Assembly (NCBI GenBank): GCA_015486895.1
Contig: WFQT01000269.1
Location: 1-22,365, forward strand
DNA length: 22,365 bases
Reading direction: 5' to 3'
Source: Anaerolineae bacterium
GTDB taxonomy: Bacteria > Chloroflexota > Anaerolineae > JAADDB01
Part shown: piece after piece, positions 8,010 to 14,676 of the stretch
Layout of the letters: each line of letters opens with the position of its first letter
Numbering within the stretch: the stretch's first letter is position 1
Program-made: the position numbers and the translations under genes
Notes under the pieces: model-generated
Seen by the model: the letters and a program-made list of their open reading frames with translations, nothing else
Told to the model about the DNA's origin: nothing
Database searches by the model: none

Positions 8010-8648
8010 ATGGGCGAATCGTGGCGAGAAACAGTACGAAACCTGGCGGTGCGCCAGGCACAAGTGGAAATGGATGCTTACTGGGCCCAATACGATGCCC
8101 GGCCATTCGCTTATAACTACCGCCTGGAGCATGTGCAGGCAGTGGTCAAGACGGCCATCCGCTTGGCCGAGATGTTAGGCGGTGACTTGGAAGTGGTAGA
8201 GGCAGCGGCCTGGCTACACGACATTTACAAAGGCGAGAAGCAGCATGGTATTTTGGCCGCTGAGGCCGTGCCCAACATTCTCGGGGCAACAGATTTTCCC
8301 CAGGAGAAGATTCCCCGGGTCGCGGACGCCATCCGCAAACATGTTGGGCTTTTCAAAGAGCAGCGCCTGGAGCCGCTGGAGGCAGCTATCCTCTGGGACG
8401 CAGACAAGCTGACGAAGGTTGGATTGCAAGGGATGTTTCACACATTATCCGGGTTGCCCCCAAGTAGCAGCAATGAAGAGGAATTCCTGGCGAAAGAAGT
8501 TACCCGGCTGGAAGCGCTGCTGCCGAAGATTGTAGCCAGTTTCAACACGCCGCTCGCCCGGCAGTTAGGGGAAGAACGGCTGCAGCAGTTAGAAGCAACA
8601 TTGACCCAGTTGCGCCGGGAGCATGAAGTCTCTTTGCCAGGGGCATAG
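8010..8648 (+). CDS. HD-domain phosphohydrolase
   Basis: A 212-residue HD-superfamily protein. Metal ligands expected for the fold are visible: H41 (LEHV), H70-D71 (WLHDI), H111 (RKHV) and an Asp at 130 or 132 (LWDADK). This pattern fits small YfbR- or YpgQ-like hydrolases acting on nucleotides or other phosphate esters in the cytoplasm, but the substrate cannot be read from sequence. The C-terminus (about 155-205) is a charged helical tail. The SD is weak (AGG about 9 nt before ATG), and the 24-nt spacing behind proS suggests co-transcription. It converges with the GNAT gene on the other strand across a 213-nt region that holds a repeat copy and a hairpin. Confidence 0.85.
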   Translation: MGESWRETVRNLAVRQAQVEMDAYWAQYDARPFAYNYRLEHVQAVVKTAIRLAEMLGGDLEVVEAAAWLHDIYKGEKQHGILAAEAVPNILGATDFPQEKIPRVADAIRKHVGLFKEQRLEPLEAAILWDADKLTKVGLQGMFHTLSGLPPSSSNEEEFLAKEVTRLEALLPKIVASFNTPLARQLGEERLQQLEATLTQLRREHEVSLPGA

Positions 8649-8661
8649 GAACTTCCCAGTT

Positions 8662-8767
8662 ACTGGAGTCTGGCGAAAATGAGTTTTTTAGCTCAGCAAG
8701 GCTACTTGAACCATAAATTGTGTAGATCATGATTTTCCTTGATCTATGTTTTTCTGTGGCCATTTTC
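8662..8767 (+). repeat. Dispersed hairpin repeat, copy R3 (diverged)
   Basis: The head CTGGAGTCTGGCGAAAATGA (8663 onward) is intact, but the inner CACAGATT arms have decayed. GATCATGATTTTCCTTGATC-like pairing remains in the middle, and TTTTTCTGTGGC closes the copy. A second fragment of the right arm (TTTTCTGTG, TTTCTGTGGCTATTTTCGAAG) follows at 8824-8856. Confidence 0.7.
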
Positions 8768-8818
8768 GGAGCAGTTATCGTGAGCGGTTTGCACACCGCA
8801 TAACGATGAAAATGCTCC
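8761..8818. other. Imperfect hairpin between convergent genes
   Basis: CATTTTC (8761-8767) pairs with GAAAATG (8808-8814), GTTAT (8774-8778) with ATAAC (8800-8804), and GCGGT (8784-8788) with ACCGC (8795-8799), leaving a 6-nt loop. It lies between the ends of the HD and GNAT genes. It could act as a bidirectional terminator, but neither strand has a clean T-run. Confidence 0.4.
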
Positions 8819-8861
8819 CTGTGCTTTTCTGTGCCTTTCTGTGGCTATTTTCGAAGCAGAC

Positions 8862-9377
8862 TTATGATAGCTCAGAGAGTGTTTTAATCATGACCAGCAA
8901 ACGGGGCGTGTGGGTGGATAGCTCAATGCGGGTTGTCTCACCGCTGAACTGGTAACCTTCCCGTTGCCAAAACCTTTGTGCCTCCCGATTGGAAGCAGCA
9001 ACATTCAGCCGAACTTGCCTGATAGAGGTGTCCCGGCGCAGCCAGGACTCGAACATGCGCAATGCCCAGGTGCCAACGCCGCGGTTACGCCATGATTGTG
9101 TCAACAGCAGCAGCCCAATCTGCGTGATGTTCACTTCCGGGTAGTGCAGGCGCACATCCAGCATCCCCACCATTTCGCCGTCGTACTCAATGCCCATAAT
9201 GTAGCGGTTTGTTTCCATCAACGCCGCTTGCAGGTCCCGTGTTGCCTCTCCAAAGTTTGGGCGCCGGCCCAACAGTTTCAAAAAATAATCGGCTGCTCCG
9301 TTGTACACTGCTTGCAAAGTGTTAGCATCGGCGACGGTTAGCGGCCGCAAGCGAATAGGTGGCAACTGTGTGCTCAT
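8862..9377 (-). CDS. GNAT-family N-acetyltransferase
   Basis: A 171-residue acyl-CoA-dependent acetyltransferase of the GNAT fold. Motif A is visible as TQIGLLLLTQSWRNRGVGTW, with the acetyl-CoA pyrophosphate loop R97-N-R-G-V-G102. Motif B follows as LNVAASNREAQRFWQREGYQ (about 124-143). The N-terminus (IRLRPLTVADANTLQAVY) is the usual first strand and helix. The acceptor, whether protein N-terminus, small amine or metabolite, cannot be deduced. Its ATG overlaps the stop of the dynamin-like gene by 4 bp (ATGA), so translation is probably coupled and the two may act together. This is the last gene of the minus-strand cluster. Confidence 0.88.
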   Translation of the reverse strand: MSTQLPPIRLRPLTVADANTLQAVYNGAADYFLKLLGRRPNFGEATRDLQAALMETNRYIMGIEYDGEMVGMLDVRLHYPEVNITQIGLLLLTQSWRNRGVGTWALRMFESWLRRDTSIRQVRLNVAASNREAQRFWQREGYQFSGETTRIELSTHTPRLLVMIKTLSELS

Positions 9378-11098
9378 AAAGCGTGGACCTTTTCCTCCAG
9401 GGACTGGGTTTCTTCTTGCAACGCCGATAGCTCTTTTCCCTGCGTTTGCAAGCGTTTCGTTTCCTGTTTGACGAAGAGCTCGTAAGGGGTCACGGCGGAG
9501 CGGATACGCTGTAAGGAATTGCTCAATTCCCTCTCAAACGCATCTTGCAACGCTTGGCTCAATTCTTCCTCCAACTGGCTTATTTGTTGGTGTAATTCCC
9601 GCTTGGCCTTGCGGCGGCGGGCCGGGATCAGGTACAGGCCGGCGGTGGCTAAGACACTGGCCGCTACGATCCCGGTGACGTCGGCCAACGTTGCTACTAA
9701 GATTTTGACCAGCAACGCGCCCAGCCCGATAGCACCCACCTCTACCAATGCCGTTTGCGCCAATGACATTTGGATAGCATCTGCCAGCTTGCGAGCTTCT
9801 GCATCTTTGTCGTAAGCCTCAATGCTACGGCGGGCTGCCTCGCCGATGGAATCCAACAATTGGCGCCGGTTCATGGTGAACCGTTCCGGCAAGCTTCCGA
9901 TGACACGATCCTGGTAGCGATTGACTTGCTCATTAGTGAAAGACATAATCGCCTGCCACTGCTGGTAATCTTTTTCCACCAGCCAGTCGATTAAATCGCT
10001 GACCTGCCGGTCTACCTGGGCAGCCATGTCGGCCATGACCTCACGCTGGAAAGCTCCTCGCACTTTCTCGCTATTCAGCAGATCAATGAAACGGGTCAGG
10101 CGCACATATTCGTCAAAGAAGCGGTCACCCCGGTCCGCCATTTGGTAAAGCACTTTCTGCACGTGGCTCAAGTGATAGACGAAATCGCGGCGCATTTCTA
10201 CCTCGTAAGCGGTCAGATGCTGGTCGATTTCCTGCAGTGCCACCTGGTCGCTCCGCAAAAGGGCTTGCTGCTCTTGCAAGAGCACAGCATACTTATCCAG
10301 GAAACGCCTGCCGACACCCAACGGCGTACTCAGCTTCAATTGCAGCCGTTGCCGCTCGTCCAAGCGTCGCAACAAGTGGTCTCGCAACGCCTGGAAGCGG
10401 CCTTGTTGCCAGGGGGGCAAGTCTACTTCTTCAACATGAGCCATTCGCACGGAGACAGGGAAAACTTCCAGTTCCAGCCCCAGCGTGCGTTGCGCTTCCC
10501 GGCGCACGAAAGTGATGACCTCGTCAAGCTCAGTTTCGTCTCGCAGCAGGTCAATTTTGTTGAGCACTAAAATGACCTTTTTACCCCATTCCCGGATTAG
10601 GGAGAGGAATTGACGCTCACTTTCGGTGAAAGGGCGATCCACGGAGGTGATGAAAAGCACCAAATCGCTGCGAGGCACGAACTGCTCGGTGATTTTCTGG
10701 TGCCGTCGGAGGACAGCGTTGGTGCCGGGGGTGTCGACGATGTTTATATGGTGGAGCCACTCCGCCGGGTAGCTAACGTAAACGATGTTGTCTTTTCCCT
10801 GCTCCTGCTGCTGTTTATTGCCGTAGCGGAGCAAATGCACACTGGCGGTTGTTGGCGTGACTCCTTCCTGTAGGACCGGCTCGCCCAAAAGAGCATTGAT
10901 CAACGCTGATTTCCCGGAGTTGAATTCTCCTACCACCACCAAAAGAAAGAGCTGGTCTAATTGCGCCATGCTATCCTGAACACGCTGCAAGTCGGCCGCT
11001 TCACCTTCCAAGCCAGCCAGAAGGGTGTGCAGGCGCAAGAGCAGCAATCTCTCCGCCGTGATGATTTTCTCAGCTTGCTCGCTTAGCAGTCTTGGCAA
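9374..11098 (-). CDS. Bacterial dynamin-like GTPase
   Basis: A 574-residue large GTPase. G1 is GEFNSGKS (57-64), G2 lies around TPTT (81-84), G3 is DTPG (122-125) and G4 is NKID (180-183). The GTPase domain is followed by long helical segments (about 260-440), then a hydrophobic stretch (about 450-497; GLGALLVKILVATL, then VAASVLATAGLYLI). The tail is a coiled coil ending QSLEEKVHAL. This layout (GTPase, helical stalk, membrane paddle, coiled coil) matches bacterial dynamin-like proteins, which bind and remodel membranes. Residues upstream of this start are readable to a TTG at 11173. I chose the TTG at 11098 because AAGGAG (11106-11111) sits exactly 7 nt before it. It overlaps the GNAT gene by 4 bp. 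Confidence 0.88.
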   Translation of the reverse strand: MPRLLSEQAEKIITAERLLLLRLHTLLAGLEGEAADLQRVQDSMAQLDQLFLLVVVGEFNSGKSALINALLGEPVLQEGVTPTTASVHLLRYGNKQQQEQGKDNIVYVSYPAEWLHHINIVDTPGTNAVLRRHQKITEQFVPRSDLVLFITSVDRPFTESERQFLSLIREWGKKVILVLNKIDLLRDETELDEVITFVRREAQRTLGLELEVFPVSVRMAHVEEVDLPPWQQGRFQALRDHLLRRLDERQRLQLKLSTPLGVGRRFLDKYAVLLQEQQALLRSDQVALQEIDQHLTAYEVEMRRDFVYHLSHVQKVLYQMADRGDRFFDEYVRLTRFIDLLNSEKVRGAFQREVMADMAAQVDRQVSDLIDWLVEKDYQQWQAIMSFTNEQVNRYQDRVIGSLPERFTMNRRQLLDSIGEAARRSIEAYDKDAEARKLADAIQMSLAQTALVEVGAIGLGALLVKILVATLADVTGIVAASVLATAGLYLIPARRRKAKRELHQQISQLEEELSQALQDAFERELSNSLQRIRSAVTPYELFVKQETKRLQTQGKELSALQEETQSLEEKVHAL

Positions 11099-11212
11099 AG
11101 TTTTTCTCCTTGTAGGCCCGTAGTATGTTCTCAAAAAATAGAAACGAACCCTTGCGGTCGCCCATCTGGGCAAGTGCGATACCTGCCCCTACCCCAGGAT
11201 ATTGAAAAGATA

Positions 11213-11272
11213 TGGCCAGTACTATTAAAAGGCCAACATGCTGACGACTGGCGTCGTTACCGCATTATAGCA
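11213..11272 (-). promoter_or_regulatory. Extended -10 promoter and leader hairpins before the dynamin-like gene
   Basis: On the minus strand TGCTATAAT (11272 down to 11264) is an extended -10 with a consensus hexamer and no clear -35. Just downstream are a 5-bp hairpin with a 4-nt loop (11244-11257) and a TGGCC/GGCCA pairing (11213-11235). These lie in the expected 5' UTR of about 160 nt. The dynamin-GNAT pair can therefore be transcribed independently of the RlmD-like gene. Confidence 0.55.
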
Positions 11273-11308
11273 TAAAAGGGAAGTAGGAGGATATGCAACG
11301 CGAGGGCG

Positions 11309-12538
11309 CTATCGTTCCCAGAGGGCTACGGCGGTGACCTGGGCTGTCTGTGGGGCTAAATCAAGCGGCTGTACCACTTTTAGTCGGTATCCAATTTCCC
11401 GGCAAAACACGGCATCCCGTGCTAACGTCGCCACATCTTCTGCTACGTACAGCAGTTTCCGTGGGCGGAGCCGTCCGATTGGTGCTAAAACCTGACGACC
11501 GGCTCCTTGCCGCGGCGGTGTCAAGAGAACAACCTCCACCGGTCCGGGCAACGCTTGCAGTACATCGAGGACCTGCCCTTCGTAGAGCGTGACATTTTCC
11601 ACATTGCTACTGTTGGCCTCGGCGTCGTCCATGGCGGTCGAGGAAGGATCAACAATCATGACTTCGCTTACGTCATCGCTCAGGCTGAGTCCGAACAGCC
11701 CCGCGCCGCCGTAAAGGTTTAGTAACCGCTCGTGCCCTTCCGGTTGGAGCAAGTCGCGCATAACGGTGATCAGACGGCTTATGCCTTCGCTATTGTCGGG
11801 GAAAGGGCTGCCAGTAGAGAAGCGGAAATGCCGTCCGGCGATCTCATCTTCCACAAAGGGATTACCCACCAGCGGCAACGCTGTCCCCCGAGGCGGCTGC
11901 CAGGTGACGGAAAGGGGCAAGTCCAACGATAGTTCCGGCACATCGCCCCGGCCATGGAGAATTGCCATGGCATCACCGGTGACCATCCCGACCCGCAGGG
12001 TCACACCTTGTAAGCCAGGGAAGTCGATATCAAGCGCAGCGGCTAAGTCGGCCAGAGGCGGCGACCAGAGGGGACATGTCTCCACCGGCAAGGGCATTTT
12101 CCCTTTCCCCTGAGGCAGACCGATAATACCGTTTTCCCCTATGGCTAAGAAGACTTGGTTGCGATAGCCCCACACCTTTTCAGCGCGCAGGGTCGGTTGC
12201 ACCGGCGGATTGACCTCTCCGCCAAACCGGCGCAACTGGTCACTGACAATTTCTCGCTTCAGCACCGGTTGCCGGCGGTCGTGGATATGCTGCCATTGAC
12301 AGCCGGCGCAGCCGTCAGGGCCGAAGTAAGGGCAGCGGGGCGCGACGCGGTCAGGGCTGGGTGACATTACTTCCAGTAGCTGAGCCCGCGCCCATTTGGC
12401 ACCGCCATCAACTTCTTTGGCGCGTACTACTTCGCCGGGCAAAGCGTAAGGCACAAAAACCAGGCGGTTCCCTGCCCGGCCGATCGCTTCCCCACCGTGG
12501 GCAACTTGTGTCAATTGCAGAGCGTCATAAAGCTCCAT
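11309..12538 (-). CDS. RlmD/TrmA-family protein lacking m5U catalytic residues
   Basis: A 409-residue protein with the architecture of RlmD-type rRNA m5U methyltransferases: an N-terminal TRAM-like domain (about 1-60), four cysteines placed for a 4Fe-4S cluster (C69, C77, C80, C155), and a Rossmann SAM domain (LLNLYGGAG, 272-280). The chemistry is missing. The family's nucleophile motif (SCNPxTLARD, Cys389 in E. coli RlmD/RumA) reads AEDVATLARD (366-375). The DPPR motif reads TPPR (340-343), the target-binding FQxN reads FPDN (246-249), and the C-terminal HVE carrying the general base (Glu424 in RumA) reads QVT (400-402). It probably still folds and binds SAM or RNA, but is unlikely to make m5U by the known route. 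Start ATG 12538; divergent from the BMP lipoprotein gene. Confidence 0.85.
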   Translation of the reverse strand: MELYDALQLTQVAHGGEAIGRAGNRLVFVPYALPGEVVRAKEVDGGAKWARAQLLEVMSPSPDRVAPRCPYFGPDGCAGCQWQHIHDRRQPVLKREIVSDQLRRFGGEVNPPVQPTLRAEKVWGYRNQVFLAIGENGIIGLPQGKGKMPLPVETCPLWSPPLADLAAALDIDFPGLQGVTLRVGMVTGDAMAILHGRGDVPELSLDLPLSVTWQPPRGTALPLVGNPFVEDEIAGRHFRFSTGSPFPDNSEGISRLITVMRDLLQPEGHERLLNLYGGAGLFGLSLSDDVSEVMIVDPSSTAMDDAEANSSNVENVTLYEGQVLDVLQALPGPVEVVLLTPPRQGAGRQVLAPIGRLRPRKLLYVAEDVATLARDAVFCREIGYRLKVVQPLDLAPQTAQVTAVALWER

Positions 12539-12668
12539 TCCAAATTATTGGCCTTTCTGCCTGGTGATCGTTCGGAACCAGGGGTGAATTTACCATGAAT
12601 GACACCAATTGGGCTAATTGTTTATGATCTCTTGGGGGGCGAGATGCGTGCGCCCACCAAAATAAGTG

Positions 12669-12681
12669 AGGATGTCATCCT
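12669..12681. promoter_or_regulatory. 13-bp palindrome, possible operator
   Basis: AGGATG-T-CATCCT is a perfect 6-1-6 inverted repeat centred 45 nt upstream of the -35 of the BMP promoter, in the region divergent from the RlmD-like gene. The placement suits a regulator binding site. No cognate regulator gene is in the window. Confidence 0.35.
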
Positions 12682-12717
12682 GATGTAAATGTCCATTATT
12701 CGCGGCTGCTGATTATT

Positions 12718-12746
12718 TTGCCTATTGCCTGTTTCTACACTATAAT
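12718..12746 (+). promoter_or_regulatory. Sigma70-type promoter of the BMP lipoprotein gene
   Basis: TTGCCT (12718-12723), a 17-nt spacer and consensus TATAAT (12741-12746). Transcription should start near 12753, leaving an 80-nt leader. This is among the best promoters in the window, consistent with high expression of a binding protein. Confidence 0.75.
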
Positions 12747-12755
12747 ATTTATGTT

Positions 12756-12788
12756 GTTGTGTTGAAATTGTGTGGAAGTTGTGTTGAA
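12756..12788 (+). repeat. Three 11-bp tandem repeats at the BMP transcription start
   Basis: Units GTTGTGTTGAA (12756-12766), ATTGTGTGGAA (12767-12777) and GTTGTGTTGAA (12778-12788) follow each other without gaps, with a partial fourth (GTTGCG). Units 1 and 3 are identical. The 11-bp period is about one helical turn. They start about 3 nt after the expected transcription start. Confidence 0.8.
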
Positions 12789-12835
12789 GTTGCGTCTAGT
12801 CAATTCTTAGTTCATTTGTCTACGAGGAGGAGGAA

Positions 12836-13900
12836 ATGCAGAAACGATGGATCGTTGCCCTGAGCTTGTTGTTGATTGTGGTCATGTTGTTGACAGCTTG
12901 TGCTAAGGCGACGCCGACGGCAGCGCCTACCAAAGCAGCAGCGGCGCCAACAAAAGTTCCGGCCAAACACTTGAAGGTTGGTTTGGTGACCGACGTAGGT
13001 AAGATTGACGATAAGAGCTTTAACCAGTCATCTTGGCTCGGCGTACAGAAAGCTCAGAAAGAATTGGGAGCGGAGATCAAGTACATTGAGACCACTGACC
13101 CCAAGGATTACATGAAGAACATCGAGCAGTTCACGAGCAATGGCTACGATGTAGTGGTGACAGTGGGTTTTGCCCTGACTAAGTCCACCCGCGATGCCGC
13201 CAAGAAGTATCCGAAGGTAAAGTTCATCGGTGTGGATCAGTTCCAGGAATCCACCATTCCTAACTTGGCGGGCTTGATCTTTGAAGAGGACAAATCCGGT
13301 TTCTTGGCCGGGGCCTTAGCAGGCATGATGACAAAGTCCAACATTGTCGGCGCTGTCCTGGCGACCGATACAGTGCCGCCTGTGTGGCGCTTTGGTGAAG
13401 GCTTCCGTGCCGGCGCAAAGTACACCAACCCCAAAGTGCAGGTGAACATAGTTTATCACAATGATGTCGGTATCGACAAGACTTTTGTCGATCCTGAGTG
13501 GGGTAAAACCACGGCGCTTTCTATGATTGACAAGGGTGCAGATGTGATCTTCGGCGCCGGCGGCAAGACCGGCAACGGCGCTCTGCTCGCCTGCGCAGAG
13601 AAGGGCGTGATGGCCATCGGCGTGGATACTGACCAGTACTACACGGTACCGGAAGCCCGGAAAGCATTACTCTCCAGCGCCATGAAAATTTTGGATAAGG
13701 GCGTTCTTGAGAACATCAAGAAGGTTCAAGACGGCACCTTCAAGGGTGGCAATATTGTTGGTAAGGTTGGCTTGGCACCGTTCCACGATCTGGACAGCAA
13801 GGTTCCGCAGTCCGTGCGTGATAAGATGAAGGAAATCAGAACGGGGTTGGATAACGGCACTATTAAGACAAATGTGCCGCCGACGAAGCCTGCTTCCTGA
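12836..13900 (+). CDS. BMP-family ABC transporter substrate-binding lipoprotein
   Basis: A 354-residue periplasmic-type binding protein of the Bmp/Med/PnrA family, which mostly delivers purine or other nucleosides to a BPD_transp_2-type ABC importer. The N-terminus is a lipoprotein signal: MQKRW, a hydrophobic core, then LTAC with the lipidated Cys at 22. A Thr/Pro/Ala-rich linker (about 23-43) follows, of the sort common in Chloroflexota. The mature domain opens with LKVGLVTDVGKIDDKSFNQ, the family hallmark; the DKSFNQ segment lines the ligand pocket. GAGGAGGAGG lies immediately before the ATG. It has its own strong promoter and is separated from the permease genes by about 780 nt with a terminator, so it is probably expressed in excess over the membrane parts. 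Nucleoside specificity is inferred from the family. Confidence 0.92.
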   Translation: MQKRWIVALSLLLIVVMLLTACAKATPTAAPTKAAAAPTKVPAKHLKVGLVTDVGKIDDKSFNQSSWLGVQKAQKELGAEIKYIETTDPKDYMKNIEQFTSNGYDVVVTVGFALTKSTRDAAKKYPKVKFIGVDQFQESTIPNLAGLIFEEDKSGFLAGALAGMMTKSNIVGAVLATDTVPPVWRFGEGFRAGAKYTNPKVQVNIVYHNDVGIDKTFVDPEWGKTTALSMIDKGADVIFGAGGKTGNGALLACAEKGVMAIGVDTDQYYTVPEARKALLSSAMKILDKGVLENIKKVQDGTFKGGNIVGKVGLAPFHDLDSKVPQSVRDKMKEIRTGLDNGTIKTNVPPTKPAS

Positions 13901-13950
13901 TCGTATTAGTACCTTACCTGTGAAATTCTTGTACACGGTGCAAGAGAATG

Positions 13951-14010
13951 AACCACAGATTACACGGATAGAAAAAAGAGAATCAGTGCAATCTATATGA
14001 ATCTGTGGTC
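13951..14010 (+). repeat. Dispersed repeat fragment R4
   Basis: ACCACAGATT (13952-13961) and AATCTGTGGT (14000-14009) are perfect 10-bp inverted arms around a 38-nt loop, and ACACGGAT follows the left arm as in other copies. The CTGGAGTC head is absent. The following CAATTTTTGG gives it some terminator character downstream of the BMP gene. Confidence 0.7.
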
Positions 14011-14097
14011 AATTTTTGGGGTTCTGGCCCAGCCAGGTCAGGTGGTTGTGGGGAAGGGAATGGCTCTTTTCCTACCCATTGTGCAAATAACTCCCTT

Positions 14098-14132
14098 TGT
14101 CCGGCGTGCCTTGCTCACGCCGGACATATTTT
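14098..14132 (+). terminator. Rho-independent terminator of the BMP gene
   Basis: TGTCCGGCGT (14098-14107) and ACGCCGGACA (14117-14126) form a perfect GC-rich 10-bp stem with a 9-nt loop, followed by TATTTT. It is 198 nt past the BMP stop and 545 nt before the permease start. Partial read-through would couple low permease expression to the BMP promoter. Confidence 0.75.
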
Positions 14133-14141
14133 ATATCGCTC

Positions 14142-14292
14142 CTGGAGTCTGGCGGAAATGACATTTTAGGCTTAACCCGACTATCTTTACCACAGATTGC
14201 ACGGACTAACACAGATTTTTCTCTTGCTTTTCGACCCAAATCCATGAAAATCTGTGTTTTCCTGCAGCTAAAACAGAGACGCCAGAGTCCAG
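14142..14292 (+). repeat. Dispersed hairpin repeat, copy R5 (most complete)
   Basis: A 151-bp element bounded by 12-bp terminal inverted repeats: CTGGAGTCTGGC (14142-14153) and GCCAGAGTCCAG (14281-14292), matching at 11 of 12 positions. Internally it carries AAATGACATTTTAG, ACCACAGATTGCACGGACTA, ACACAGATT, the opposing AAAATCTGTGTTTTC and CTAAAAC. It has no coding capacity and no obvious target duplication, so it resembles a miniature mobile element or a REP-like hairpin. Confidence 0.8.
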
Positions 14293-14676
14293 ATCTCTCT
14301 TGTATTTACTCAGCTAAGTGCGGAATAGAACGCAGACTCATACAGATTAAGCGCATGAACGCAGATTTTTTATTTTCCTTCTCACCGGGGTATCTACTCC
14401 GAAAATAACTCACAGGTGACACGGATTTCTACAAACGTTCTATCCCGGAAATAAACATCACGCCTGGTACGAGCGACGCATTCCGCTCACGTAAGCAAAT
14501 AGCAGCGACTTATAGTCGTCGGCTCGGCACATCCTCGTATCTTCGCGTTGAATGCTGACCTCGCCGGGCGGCAAGAATTTCGTCTTTTGTGGTAGCAGTG
14601 CTCCCCGTGGCACCTACCTGAGAAATTAAGGTGATATTGGGTCATGCCCAAAATATTTATTGCAAAGAGGTAGTCA

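Larger units (their letters stand above)
13901..14676 (+). other. Long repeat-rich gap inside the importer cluster
   Basis: It contains, in order, repeat fragment R4, an intrinsic terminator (14098-14132), the full repeat copy R5, a decayed stretch with GAACGCAGA and GACACGGATT motifs (14330-14430), and a GC-richer stretch (14460-14615) with a CGACT/AGTCG hairpin at 14506-14518. A small hairpin TTGGG/CCCAA (14637-14651) sits just before the permease SD. No convincing gene or permease promoter is seen. A 51-codon minus-strand frame (14458-14613) exists but has no SD. Confidence 0.6.

Noticed and set aside
4032..14292. Regularly recurring CACAGATT words considered as a CRISPR array.
   Set aside because: Copies are kilobases apart, unequal in length and intergenic, with no spacers or cas genes.
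14097..14408. 103-codon plus-strand frame in the importer gap.
   Set aside because: It begins inside the terminator hairpin and is read entirely through repeat R5, so it is not a gene.
14458..14613. 51-codon minus-strand frame starting GTG.
   Set aside because: No SD, no recognisable domain, two overlapping frames are equally open, and it lies in a decayed intergenic stretch.
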